A stretch of 64,000 nucleotides of DNA from an uncultured Polycyclovorans sp. (lineage in GTDB: Bacteria > Pseudomonadota > Gammaproteobacteria > Nevskiales > Nevskiaceae): assembly GCA_936928855.1 (NCBI GenBank), contig CAKZHZ010000054.1:1-64000 (forward strand). The letters run 5' to 3'. The position numbers and the translations under genes are program-made. Below, one piece after another: positions 8,757-17,317 of this stretch (position 1 is the stretch's first letter; the number at the start of each line of letters is the position of its first letter). A model generated the notes under the pieces. That model did not search any database. It worked only from the letters and a program-made list of their open reading frames with translations, and was not told the DNA's origin.

Positions 8757-10299
8757 TGCGCAATGAATCCCCGTACCAGGCATCCACCAGCTTGAAATGC
8801 TGGATCATCAGCTGCCGCGCCAGCGACGGCTCGCCACGACTCACCGCGTCCACCAGTTCGGCATGGCTCTCGGCGAACGCCTTCCAGATATCCGCCGGCG
8901 GCACTTCAGTGGGGTCATGCGCCGCCACCTCCGCCATCACTTTGGTGAACAGCGCGATGACGCGGTTGCCGCTCAGGGCACTCAGCGCCTCATGCATTGC
9001 GCCATGGACCGCCAGCAGATGCTCGCGACTGGCCTTGGCCTGCTGCGCGAGAATCGCCGCCAGTCGCGCCCGGCCGCCGGCATCGATGCGTCGGGCGGCC
9101 CACTGTGCGGCGGCCACCTGGATGGTCCGCCACAGTTCGTAGAAATGACGTGTCTTGAGCCGCGCGTACTGGAAGTAGATCGACGTCAACTCCACCGTGT
9201 ACCCGGGGTCCGGCGCCCCCACGATCAACCCGCCTCCGAGGCCGCGCCGCACCTGCACAATGTCGTGCAGCTCAAGGGTGCGCACCGCCTCACGGAACAC
9301 CGCCCGACTGACGCCGTAGCGCTCACACAGCGCCGGCTCGGATCCGATCCGGGTGCCGGCTTCCAACCCTTCCCGGGCAATGTCGTCGGCGATACGCAGC
9401 GACAGGCGGTGCCCCAGTTTGGGCATGACCCCAGTGGCGTCGGCGCCCGCGCGACGGGCGCCGAGTGCCAGGGCACTGGCCGTGTCGAAGCGCAGGCGCA
9501 GCTTGCGCAGTTGCTGGGTCGCCTGCTCGCGACTGCGGTCCAGCGCATCCCGCAGGGCGACCCGCGCCGCCATGTCGTCACCGGCGATGATGGCCTCGAC
9601 CAGTTCGGCCTTTTCGCGGCGCGCCTCATTGATCAGCGCCTTGCTCCGGGGGTGGCCGACCGCCACCGTGAGCATGTCGCTGGTCACCCGGTACAGCGAT
9701 TCCAGCAGCAACTGCAGCGCGCCGTTGCGCGACAACGCGGCAATCTCGCTGCGCAATGCCAGCTGCCGCACCGCGTCCTGTTCGACATCGTCGATCGGCG
9801 TGGCCAGCAACACCTCCAGCCGGGCCTTGAGCCGTTCGAGCTCGCCATCGGTGGCGCGGTCGCAGATCAGGCTGATCATCAGGCCCTCGACCACCTCACG
9901 CGCCTCGAACAGCTCGGGCAGACGGACCCCGGCCAGTTCCAGGTAGCTGGCCACCGCCAGTACCACCGAGTCACGCGCAGGCTGCTGCACCACCAGCCCC
10001 CCGTTGACGCCACGCCGCATCTGCGCGATGCCGTGCCGCTCCACCTGACGGATCGCCTCGCGCAGCGTCGCGCGGCTGACGCCGTACCGCCGCATCAGCG
10101 TTTCCTGATTGCCCAGCACTTCACCGACCGGCCATCCGAGCTCGGCGATATCGCGCTTGATGGCGTAGGCGACCACCTCACCAAGCTTGCGCGGGCGACT
10201 GCCTTCCGATGCCTTGGGCACCTGAAACAGGCGGGCGTCCCGCCGGGTCGGCGCGGACGCATTGCTTCGGCGTGAGGTGACGGTCGTGCTGGCAGCCAT
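8740..10299 (-). CDS. Tandem GntR/FadR-type regulator with two wHTH-FCD units in one chain
   Basis: 519 aa, about twice the length of a normal FCD-type GntR regulator. The first wHTH spans about residues 35-110 (QETLMRRYGVSRATLREAIR, then GIAQMRRGVNGGLVVQQP) and is followed by an FCD-like helical domain. After about residue 275 the pattern repeats: EPALCERYGVSRAVFREAVR, VQVRRGLGGGLIVGAP, and a second FCD domain ending at FKLVDAWY. Each unit would bind one operator half or ligand, so the protein is a covalent pseudo-dimer. ATG 10299 is chosen; TTG 10311 is possible. It is divergent from the CsoR-like gene, with a palindrome in the gap. The ligand is unknown; FCD domains bind carboxylates with a metal. 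Confidence 0.85.
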   Translation of the reverse strand: MAASTTVTSRRSNASAPTRRDARLFQVPKASEGSRPRKLGEVVAYAIKRDIAELGWPVGEVLGNQETLMRRYGVSRATLREAIRQVERHGIAQMRRGVNGGLVVQQPARDSVVLAVASYLELAGVRLPELFEAREVVEGLMISLICDRATDGELERLKARLEVLLATPIDDVEQDAVRQLALRSEIAALSRNGALQLLLESLYRVTSDMLTVAVGHPRSKALINEARREKAELVEAIIAGDDMAARVALRDALDRSREQATQQLRKLRLRFDTASALALGARRAGADATGVMPKLGHRLSLRIADDIAREGLEAGTRIGSEPALCERYGVSRAVFREAVRTLELHDIVQVRRGLGGGLIVGAPDPGYTVELTSIYFQYARLKTRHFYELWRTIQVAAAQWAARRIDAGGRARLAAILAQQAKASREHLLAVHGAMHEALSALSGNRVIALFTKVMAEVAAHDPTEVPPADIWKAFAESHAELVDAVSRGEPSLARQLMIQHFKLVDAWYGDSLRNAGLR

Positions 10300-10390
10300 G
10301 GGCAGATTCAAGAGTGCTGAAACGCGGAGATTCGCTACATGGATACCCTGGCAGTTTCCAATTTCCAGCTCTCTACATCGCGTTGGATGG

Positions 10391-10411
10391 CATAAAGTAT
10401 ACTAATTTATG
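10391..10411. promoter_or_regulatory. Palindrome, candidate operator of the tandem GntR regulator
   Basis: The sequence reads CATAAA - GTATACTAA - TTTATG: perfect 6-bp arms, with a self-complementary AGTATACT near the centre. It is the only AT-rich stretch in the 229-bp gap between the divergent GntR-type and CsoR-type genes. FCD-type GntR proteins often bind short palindromes with a central (G)GTATAC(C)-like core, so autoregulation of the 10299 gene is the simplest reading. This is a prediction from symmetry and position. Confidence 0.45.
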
Positions 10412-10528
10412 CTTCGCCAGGTCGCGAGCATCGGGCGAGCAGCCTGTAGGCCGCCAGCGCGGCGCCATCAGGCAGGACCGGTTCCGGAAGGGTACGCTTG
10501 CGTGCCGTATCCGCTCCCTGGATTCCTC

Positions 10529-10858
10529 ATGGCCCGCGCCCGCTCCCCCGCCCCCAAGAAAACCGTCCCTGCCGCACCCGTGCGGCGCCTTGAACCTGGC
10601 GCCGAAGCCAAGCGGGCCCTGATCTCGCGGCTGAAACGCATTGAGGGCCAGTTGCGCGGCATCCAGGCCATGATCGAGCGCGAAGAAGGCTGCGAGCTGG
10701 TGCTGCAACAGATGGCAGCCTCGCGTCGCGCACTCGAACGGGCCTTCTATGCCACCGTTGCCTGCGCCTACGAGATGGAGGCGAGCATCGAGCAGGCCGA
10801 TGAACGCGTCGTCGAAAAGCTGCAGTCCGTGAGCGAGCTGCTGGTCAAGTACGGCTGA
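10529..10858 (+). CDS. CsoR/FrmR-family (DUF156) transcriptional repressor
   Basis: 109 aa, all-helical. A Lys/Pro-rich N-terminal tail of about 20 residues precedes the family core KRALISRLKRIEGQLRGIQA, then EEGCELVLQQMAASRRALE. Members are tetrameric repressors released by Cu(I), Ni(II) or formaldehyde. The conserved first Cys is present (Cys55). The residue that should be the ligand His (25 positions on) is Ala80, and the CsoR second Cys position is Glu84; a Cys79 sits next to the His position. It therefore lacks the standard copper set and may sense an electrophile or thiol stress. It lies 109 bp upstream of a fadL-type porin gene. Target unknown. Confidence 0.85.
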   Translation: MARARSPAPKKTVPAAPVRRLEPGAEAKRALISRLKRIEGQLRGIQAMIEREEGCELVLQQMAASRRALERAFYATVACAYEMEASIEQADERVVEKLQSVSELLVKYG

Positions 10859-10967
10859 GAGAATCTGCACCATGACCGAAAGAATGGGGTAACCGGCTGA
10901 CCGGCATGGCACCCTCCGGTGTGGCGGATGGATCGCATCCACCCGACTACAACAACCGGAGAACCCG

Positions 10968-12278
10968 ATGCCACGCCTGGCCCTGCACCGCAGCCTGCTC
11001 ATCGCCACCCTGAGCCTGTCCCCCGCCCTGGGACACGCCGCCAACGGCTATTTCCCGCATGGATGGGGGGCACGCAGTGCAGCCCTGGCGGGCGCAGGCG
11101 TGGCCCTGTCCGGCGACGCGCTCATGGCGGCCACCAACCCCGCGGCGCTGGCCGGCCTTCAGCAGGATCAGCTGCAGCTCGGCCTGTCCGTGATCCGCGC
11201 CTGGCCGGCGTACACCGCCAGTCCATTTGCACCGCCGACCGCCCCCCTGCCGCCCGGCGCCTTCCCCTTGTTGCCGGGTCGCTACGAGGCCGATCCGGAT
11301 GTCCCCGGCGACATCTTCCCGGTGCCGATGGGCGCCGCAGGCTGGCGCCTGGATGCGCGCAGCGCCATCGGCGTTGCGGTCTACGCCAATGGTGGCCTCA
11401 ATGCCACCTATACGGACTTTGCCAACCCGCTGTGCCCGTCGGGCAGCGCCGGCACCGGCACCTACTGCGGTGGCCGTGCCGCCAACGATCTGGGACAACT
11501 GTTCGTGGCGCCCACCTACGCACGGCAGGTGACGGATCGCCTGCGTCTCGGCGCAAGCCTGATCGCGGCGCTGCAATGGATTGAGGTGGAAGGCCTGTCC
11601 GCCTTCGCGCCGATGTCCGCGCAGCCGGACCGCCTGAGCAACCAGGGGCACGACCACGCGCTGGGGATCGGCGCCAAGTTCGGACTGCAGCTCGCGGTGA
11701 CGGACAAGCTGGTGCTGGCGGCGGCCGGCCAGACCCGTATCCGCACCCAGCCCATGGGCAAGTACCAGGGCCTGCTGGCCGACCGCGGGCGCTTCGACAT
11801 CCCCGGCTATGTCACCCTCGGCCTGGCCTGGGCACTGCAGCCCGCCATCACCGCCGTGGTCGACGTCCAGCGCATCTTCTACAGCCAGATTCCGGCGCTG
11901 GGCAATCCACTGGCATCCCCCGGCCAGCTGGGGGACAAGAACGGCCCCGGCTTTGGCTGGCGCGACGCCATCGCCTACAAGGTCGGGCTCGAAATAACCG
12001 CATCGGAACGGCTGACGTGGCGCATGGGCTACTCCGACAACCGCGACCCCGTCCGTGACACCGAGATGTTCTTCACTCCCCTGGCCGGCAGCCTGCTGGG
12101 TGATCACTACACCGCCGGGGCCCACATCGCCCTCAACGAACACAACGGCCTGGACCTTGCCGCGACCTATTGCCCGATCCGCAGCCGGTCCGGCGAAAAC
12201 CCCCTTTTCCCCGACCAGCGCATCGAAGCCGAACTCGGCGGGCTGATTGTGGATGTGGTGTGGACACGGCGGTTTTAA
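10968..12278 (+). CDS. FadL/OmpP1/TodX-type outer membrane transporter
   Basis: 436 aa, preceded by GGAG at good spacing. A signal peptide ends at GHAANGYFPHGWGARSAALAG, the conserved mature N-terminus of FadL-family porins, whose hatch begins with N-G-(Y/F)-F. The family motifs GAGVALSGDALMAATNPAAL and FAPTYARQ-like strands follow, and the chain ends in a terminal Phe (VDVVWTRRF), as expected for Bam-assembled beta-barrels. FadL proteins pass long-chain fatty acids or hydrophobic aromatics across the outer membrane. The upstream CsoR-like gene could regulate it. Substrate not deducible. Confidence 0.88.
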   Translation: MPRLALHRSLLIATLSLSPALGHAANGYFPHGWGARSAALAGAGVALSGDALMAATNPAALAGLQQDQLQLGLSVIRAWPAYTASPFAPPTAPLPPGAFPLLPGRYEADPDVPGDIFPVPMGAAGWRLDARSAIGVAVYANGGLNATYTDFANPLCPSGSAGTGTYCGGRAANDLGQLFVAPTYARQVTDRLRLGASLIAALQWIEVEGLSAFAPMSAQPDRLSNQGHDHALGIGAKFGLQLAVTDKLVLAAAGQTRIRTQPMGKYQGLLADRGRFDIPGYVTLGLAWALQPAITAVVDVQRIFYSQIPALGNPLASPGQLGDKNGPGFGWRDAIAYKVGLEITASERLTWRMGYSDNRDPVRDTEMFFTPLAGSLLGDHYTAGAHIALNEHNGLDLAATYCPIRSRSGENPLFPDQRIEAELGGLIVDVVWTRRF

Positions 12279-12428
12279 ACCGGATCAGTGCACCCACACC
12301 CACGTCCGGCGCAACGAATCGGTGCGGACGCAACACGCGATGCGCTTGTTGTCCGTCTGACCTGATCGGGTGTCGGGATCCGCGCTCGCAGCGGCTGGCA
12401 AAAACGCCGCTCGGGGCCTGCGGCCGGT

Positions 12429-13046
12429 TCAAACGCCGAGCTGGGCTTCCAATGCCGCCAAGCGCGCTTCGAGCGCGGCGACGCGGGCTTCCAGGTCACT
12501 TCGTTCGGCGCGGCTGACCGGGGCGGCCGGGGAGCTGACGGTGGCCGGCACGTCCGGCTCGCCGCACAGCAGGTGGGCCCAACGGGTGGCGGCCTGCCCC
12601 GGCTGACGGGGGAGCTCCATCACCAGCGGATCGGCCCGATCCAGCAGGTCATCCAGCGCGGCCTGCACGCCCGCAGCGTCATCCGGCCCGCCAATGTAGG
12701 CGGCGTTGCCGCGCAACTCGGCAACCGTCTGCGGTCCGCGCAGCATCAGCGTCACCAGCACGGCCTGCACCTCGCGCTTGAGCAGCATCTGGTGCTGGAA
12801 CTGCTGGCGCCACTTGGTGGCGCGGGCGCTGTCGTCGCGCTTTACCCAGTCCATGGCCTCGAAATCACGCAACGCTCCGCCCACCTCGCCCTCGGTGAGC
12901 TGCATCTGGGGCGCGCGCTGACTCTTCTGATTGCAGGCGTTGACCAGGCTGTTGGTGGTGAGCGGGTAATACTCGGGCGTGCTGATGGACTTTTCGACCA
13001 GGGTGGCGATGACGCGGGCCTGGACCGGGGTGAGCTGGGGGTTCAT
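12429..13046 (-). CDS. yceH: YceH/DUF480 family protein
   Basis: 205 aa. The hallmark N-terminus LTPVQARVIATLVEKSISTP, then EYYPLTTNSLVNACNQKSQR, is unmistakable YceH: two winged-helix domains followed by a C-terminal coiled coil (LEARVAALEARLAALEAQL at the end). The molecular role is uncertain. The start overlaps the transaldolase stop by 4 nt, so they are co-translated. The 150-bp stretch between this gene and the convergent fadL-type gene (12279-12428) holds no recognisable feature beyond a weak AGCGGC/GCCGCT hairpin. Confidence 0.92.
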   Translation of the reverse strand: MNPQLTPVQARVIATLVEKSISTPEYYPLTTNSLVNACNQKSQRAPQMQLTEGEVGGALRDFEAMDWVKRDDSARATKWRQQFQHQMLLKREVQAVLVTLMLRGPQTVAELRGNAAYIGGPDDAAGVQAALDDLLDRADPLVMELPRQPGQAATRWAHLLCGEPDVPATVSSPAAPVSRAERSDLEARVAALEARLAALEAQLGV

Positions 13047-14131
13047 GCGGTTTGCAGTTGGTCTCGTTTGGCGGCCACCGCCGCCAGCAATTGGGAAAAG
13101 GCGGTTTCGAACTGTTCGATGCCTTCGGCGCACAGGCGCGTGGTCACGGCGTCGAGGTCGAGGCCGGCCGCAGCCGCAGCATCCAGTACGCGCTGGGCAG
13201 CGGGCAGGTCGGTGTCGAGCGTGCGCGCGGGGGTGCCGTGATCGCGGAAGGCCTCCAGCGTGGCGGGCGGCACGGTGTTGACGGTGTCCTGTCCGATCAG
13301 GGCATCCATGTAGAGCGTGTCGGGATACGCCGGATTCTTGGTGCCGGTGCTGGCCCACAGCAGCCGCTGGGGGCGCGCACCACGCGCCTTCAGTGCCTGC
13401 CAGCGTGGCCCTTCGAGCAGCGCCAGATAGTCGGCATAGGCGGCACGGGCGTTGGCAATGGCCACCTGCCCCTGCAACCCGGTCGGGAGCTCCGGGTCGC
13501 TGGCGGCGTCGATCCGGCTGACGAAGAAGCTGGCGACACTGGCCACCCGGCCAGCTTCGCCACCGCCCGCTACCCACTGCTCCAGCCCGGCGAGCCAGGC
13601 CTCGGCAATGGCGCGATAGGCGCTGCGGGCAAACAGCAGGGTCACGTTCACTGATATGCCGCGCGCCAGCAGCCGCGGTAGCGCGGTCACGCCGGCCGGC
13701 GTGCCGGGCACCTTGATCATCAGGTTGGGGCGGTCGACATCCGCCCACAGGCGCATCGCCTCGGCAACCGTCCCGTCGGCATCGTTGGCCAGCCGCGGCG
13801 ACACTTCCAGACTGACGAAGCCGTCTGCCCCTTCGCTGCGGTCGTACACCGGACGGAAGTGGTCGGCGGCGGCGCGGATATCGGCGATGGCGAGGTGCTC
13901 GTAAAGCGCCTCGGGTTCGCTCAACCCGGCCTGTACGGCAGTGCCGAGGGCGGCGTCATACAGGTCGGTGCCACCGATGGCCTTTTCGAAGATGGCCGGG
14001 TTGGAGGTGAGCCCGCGGATGCCGTCTTCGCGGATCAGGCGGTCGAGTTGCCCGCTCGCCATCAGGTCACACCGGATGTAGTCCAGCCACACGGACTGTC
14101 CGAAGGTCGGCAACTGCTGCAGTCGGTTCAT
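13043..14131 (-). CDS. tal: Transaldolase
   Basis: 362 aa, the length of the long (TalA-type 2) class. It shows GQSVWLDYIRCDL, GIRGLTSNPAIFEKAI, LMIKVPGTPAGVTAL with the Schiff-base Lys, and SVNVTLLFARSAY. The enzyme moves a dihydroxyacetone unit between sugar phosphates in the non-oxidative pentose phosphate pathway, in the cytoplasm. It follows the Fe-alcohol dehydrogenase by 7 nt and overlaps yceH by 4 nt, making a three-gene transcript from 15353. The full set of family motifs is present and nothing looks damaged. Confidence 0.93.
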   Translation of the reverse strand: MNRLQQLPTFGQSVWLDYIRCDLMASGQLDRLIREDGIRGLTSNPAIFEKAIGGTDLYDAALGTAVQAGLSEPEALYEHLAIADIRAAADHFRPVYDRSEGADGFVSLEVSPRLANDADGTVAEAMRLWADVDRPNLMIKVPGTPAGVTALPRLLARGISVNVTLLFARSAYRAIAEAWLAGLEQWVAGGGEAGRVASVASFFVSRIDAASDPELPTGLQGQVAIANARAAYADYLALLEGPRWQALKARGARPQRLLWASTGTKNPAYPDTLYMDALIGQDTVNTVPPATLEAFRDHGTPARTLDTDLPAAQRVLDAAAAAGLDLDAVTTRLCAEGIEQFETAFSQLLAAVAAKRDQLQTA

Positions 14132-14138
14132 CAGATCC

Positions 14139-15353
14139 TCAACTTGCGATCAACATTTGGCGCACCACGCCCTCGCAGGCCCCCTGGTCCATGTAGCGCG
14201 GTACGGCATAGGTGCCGTGCGCTTCATCCAGGGCCGCCGCGGCGATGCCGGGAATATCCCGGACCTGCAACTTGTCCACGCGCTCGGGGATGTTGAACTG
14301 GCGGTTCATCTCGCGGATGTGCGCAATGAACCGGTCCGCCAGCTGCTCGTCGGTCTCGCCGCCGCGCTTGAGCCCCCCGGCCTCGGCCAGCGCAGCCAGT
14401 CGGCTGGCGCACCGGGGCTTGGAGTAGTCGAGCACATGCGGCATGACAATGGCGTTGGCCAGCCCGTGAGGCACGTGGTAGCGGGCGCCGAAGTTGTGCG
14501 CAATGGCGTGCACATAGCCCACCCCGGCACGGGTGAACGCCAGGCCGGCCAGATACGAGGCCTGTGCCATGTGCTGGCGGGCTTCCAGGTTGCCCCCATC
14601 GGCATACGCGATCGGCAGCCACTTGAGGATGAGCCGGGTGGCCTCCAGGGCATCCCGGTCGGTGCTGGCGATGGCGTTGTGGGAAATGAACGACTCCACG
14701 GCGTGGGTCAGCGCATCCATGCCGGTGGCCGCGGTGATCGGGGCCGGCAGGCCGGTCATCAGGGCGCCATCCAGCGCCGCCATGTCGGGTAGCAGACGCG
14801 GCGTCATGATGGCCAGCTTGCGTTGTGCTTCGGTATCCGACACCACTGCCGCGATGGTGACTTCCGAGCCGGTCCCGGCGGTGGTCGGCACCACGTAGAG
14901 CGGCAGGATCTTCCACCACACCTTGAACAGTCCGGCCATCTTCAGCACCGGCTTGTTGTTGGTGGCACGGGCAGCGATCACCTTGGCGGCATCGATGGAT
15001 GACCCCCCGCCCACGGCGAGGATGGCATCGGCGTCGAAGGCCTTGAGCTCCGTCAGGCCGGCTTCGATCTGCGCCACGGTGGGATCGGGCAGCACGCCGT
15101 CAAAGATCCGGGTTTCCACGCCCAGGCCATTGAGCTTTTCCACCATCGGCGCAATCAACCCCAGCTTGACCAGCATGGCGTCGGTGACGACCAGCACACG
15201 CTTGGCACCGGTTCCGGCGATGGCCTCGCACAAGGCCAGGGACGAGCCCGCGCCTGTGAACATCCGGGGCATGGGAAAGGGAATGAAGTAGGAGCCGATC
15301 TTCAGAAACCACACGACGACCTTGAAGAACAGCACCTGGAGAGCAAAGGGCAT
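14139..15353 (-). CDS. Iron-containing alcohol dehydrogenase
   Basis: 404 aa. Fe-ADH family signatures: AILAVGGGSSIDAAKVIA (NAD(P) binding), VVPTTAGTGSEVT, GMDALTHAVES, and the metal-binding HAIAHNFGARYHVPHGLANA with its His residues. The N-terminal 25 residues are hydrophobic (LQVLFFKVVVWFLKIGSYF), longer than in most members, and could attach it to the membrane. It oxidises or reduces short-to-medium alcohols/aldehydes; the real substrate is not deducible. First gene of the ADH-tal-yceH operon; ATG 15353 is chosen over an in-frame GTG three codons upstream. Confidence 0.9.
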   Translation of the reverse strand: MPFALQVLFFKVVVWFLKIGSYFIPFPMPRMFTGAGSSLALCEAIAGTGAKRVLVVTDAMLVKLGLIAPMVEKLNGLGVETRIFDGVLPDPTVAQIEAGLTELKAFDADAILAVGGGSSIDAAKVIAARATNNKPVLKMAGLFKVWWKILPLYVVPTTAGTGSEVTIAAVVSDTEAQRKLAIMTPRLLPDMAALDGALMTGLPAPITAATGMDALTHAVESFISHNAIASTDRDALEATRLILKWLPIAYADGGNLEARQHMAQASYLAGLAFTRAGVGYVHAIAHNFGARYHVPHGLANAIVMPHVLDYSKPRCASRLAALAEAGGLKRGGETDEQLADRFIAHIREMNRQFNIPERVDKLQVRDIPGIAAAALDEAHGTYAVPRYMDQGACEGVVRQMLIAS

Positions 15354-15518
15354 GATGACCACCTCAACGCAGACAATCGGGGGGCGGCACCGGGCCGCGA
15401 TCGGTCCGCATCATAGCCATACCGGTTGTTCAGGGCACCCCGGCACTGCCCCACCGCACCCTCCGGGCGCAGTCGCTTCGGCGTATGCTGCAGTTCTGCC
15501 CCCTTTTGGGTCACCGCC

Positions 15519-15854
15519 ATGAAACGCTCAGAGCTTGTGAAAAAATCGAACGCCTTCGCAGGCCCTTCGCCGGGCGTCTCCGGAGGAAGATTGCTTCACC
15601 TGCGCGCACTGCTGATCGGCCTGTCGCTGCTGCTCGCCGCCCCGCTGACGCAGGCCGCGCCCCGCCTCGAGCACGCCGGCATCGCACATGTGCAGGCGGG
15701 CCAGAAACTGATGCTGCAAGCCGACGGCAAGGCCTACAAGCCAGGCACCGTGATCACCGTGGTCGACAAGCACGACCCGGACACCCAGCGCACCGTCAAG
15801 GTGGTGCAGATGCTGGGCGGCAACAAGTCGGTGATGGTGGAAGTGCTGGAGTAG
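15519..15854 (+). CDS. Small exported protein of unknown function; N-terminus overlaps an interspersed repeat
   Basis: 111 aa from ATG 15519. A hydrophobic segment (RALLIGLSLLLAAPLTQAA) forms a signal peptide. The mature part is about 65 residues, beta-rich, with KPGTVITVVDKHDPDTQRTVKVVQ. Codons 3-12 lie inside a 30-bp sequence that also occurs at 18664-18693 outside any gene, so the annotated N-terminus may not be native. An in-frame TTG at 15591 directly follows GGAGGAAGA and would give a more normal 87-residue protein with a short signal peptide. It ends 5 bp from the convergent histidine kinase gene. No family recognised. Confidence 0.55.
   Translation: MKRSELVKKSNAFAGPSPGVSGGRLLHLRALLIGLSLLLAAPLTQAAPRLEHAGIAHVQAGQKLMLQADGKAYKPGTVITVVDKHDPDTQRTVKVVQMLGGNKSVMVEVLE
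15524..15553 (+). repeat. Interspersed repeat, copy 1
   Basis: Thirty bases (ACGCTCAGAGCTTGTGAAAA then AATCGAACGC) are identical to 18664-18693, 3.1 kb away. In this copy the matching right arm of the inverted repeat is eroded; only a partial match (ATTGCTTCACCTGCGC) remains near 15590-15606. It lies over the start of the small exported-protein gene. It appears to be one member of a genome-wide non-coding repeat family. Confidence 0.6.
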
Positions 15855-15859
15855 CGGTT

Positions 15860-17317
15860 TCAGCCCACCGGCAGCTGCAGCTGCACCCGCATCCCGGGGC
15901 GGAGGCGCTCAAACCGCAGTTCGGCGCCGATCTCGCGCGCCCGCTGGCGCTGGTTGGCCAATCCATAATGACCGGCAGCCGGTACGGCACCGGGGTCGAA
16001 GCCTTGGCCATCGTCGTCGACCTGCAGACACAGGGCGGAATCGGCTGGCAGGTTCAGGGCCCGGATGGTCAGCCGCTGCGCGCAGGCATGACGAAGCGCA
16101 TTGACGCAGGCCTCCTGCACGATGCGCAGGATCTGCAGCAGTTGCCCCGGGGGCAGGGTTGGCGTGCCGTCGAGCGCCGACAGGTCCAGTCGCAGGTCGG
16201 TGCCCTGATCCTCGGCGATATCCAGCAGACGGGCGTGCAGGTCGGCCAGCCCTCCGCGCAGGTGGGCTCCGCCCGGTGCCAGCGAACTCAGGATCAGCCG
16301 CAGGTCATCCAGCGCCGATTGCAGGGACCGCGCGACCGGCGTTTGCCCGGCGCCTTCGTTGAGCAGGCGTGACAGCGTCAGCACCAGGGTGCCGCCAATG
16401 CCGTCGTGCATGTCGCGGAACAGGCGCTCGCGCTCGCTGGCGATGGCCTGCGCCTGTTCGGCCGCCTTCAGGCGCTGGTAACTGTCGGCAATCTCGACCT
16501 CGCGCGCCGCCACACGGTCCTCCAGCGTCAGGGCCCAGCGCTCCGCTTCGCCCAGGGCCTGCCCGAAACGCTGCATCAACCAGAAGGTCACCACCACCAC
16601 GGCCAACGGCGCCATCAGCAGAAACCACGCCGGGGTCTGCCAGAGTGCCTGCCCCGGCAGCAGGGCGGCCTCCCACAGCACCGTGGCGCCCATGCAATGC
16701 GCGGTGACCTGCATGACGAATGACAGCGGCGTCGGTCGCCGCAGATGCTCCCAGACGTAGACCACCAGATTCAGCGTGAACCCGTACAGCACCAGCACAC
16801 CGTAGGCTGCCACCGCTGCGGCCGGTAACCACGCGGGCCAGGCCAGGCTGATCACCCCCATCGACAGCGACACCAAGCCGACCACTGCCGCCATCGCCAC
16901 CCGCAGCCCCGGCAGGCGACGGCCGAACAGGTGCAGGCCCAGCACCACCGAGGTGCTGATATAGACGGCCAGCGCGATGATCGACAGGGCCGGTGCCGGG
17001 AGTGGCAGCTGCGCCGGATCCACCAGCCGCGGCAGGCTGTAGACGCAGCCCGCGACGCAGGCCAGGGCCAGCCACAGAAAGGCACGCTCACGGCGACGTC
17101 CCCACCAGATGGCGGCGGCCAGCAGGCCGATCACCAGGGTCGGGACGATCAGCGCGAGCAGCAGCAGCGGCCGGTCCAGCCACGACTCCAGCCCCAGCTG
17201 CCGCACCCCCAGCAGCACCCCCGCCGCCGCCACCAGCGGCCCCAGCCATCGCCAGAACCAGCGCCCGCTGCGGCGATCCACGCCCTCGATGCCGAGGCGC
17301 GACAACCCGTCGCTCAT
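15860..17317 (-). CDS. Multi-pass membrane sensor histidine kinase (NarL-partner type, HisKA_3)
   Basis: 485 aa. Six or seven hydrophobic helices fill residues 25-250 in a 7TM-like input domain without a large periplasmic loop. A short coiled coil follows (VAAREVEIADSYQRLKAAEQ). The HisKA_3 dimerisation box RLFRDMHDGIGGTL holds phosphoacceptor His304. The ATPase domain has IVQEACVNALRHA (N box) and DDDGQGFDP (G1). It autophosphorylates and should donate to the response regulator encoded just upstream; the two overlap by 4 nt (ATGA), so they are a dedicated pair. The signal is probably membrane-borne or small. Typical in length and motifs. Confidence 0.88.
   Translation of the reverse strand: MSDGLSRLGIEGVDRRSGRWFWRWLGPLVAAAGVLLGVRQLGLESWLDRPLLLLALIVPTLVIGLLAAAIWWGRRRERAFLWLALACVAGCVYSLPRLVDPAQLPLPAPALSIIALAVYISTSVVLGLHLFGRRLPGLRVAMAAVVGLVSLSMGVISLAWPAWLPAAAVAAYGVLVLYGFTLNLVVYVWEHLRRPTPLSFVMQVTAHCMGATVLWEAALLPGQALWQTPAWFLLMAPLAVVVVTFWLMQRFGQALGEAERWALTLEDRVAAREVEIADSYQRLKAAEQAQAIASERERLFRDMHDGIGGTLVLTLSRLLNEGAGQTPVARSLQSALDDLRLILSSLAPGGAHLRGGLADLHARLLDIAEDQGTDLRLDLSALDGTPTLPPGQLLQILRIVQEACVNALRHACAQRLTIRALNLPADSALCLQVDDDGQGFDPGAVPAAGHYGLANQRQRAREIGAELRFERLRPGMRVQLQLPVG

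Noticed and set aside
12279..12428. AGCGGC/GCCGCT hairpin between fadL-type and yceH genes as a terminator
   Set aside because: Stem of 6 bp with a 10-base loop and no T-run; too weak to call.
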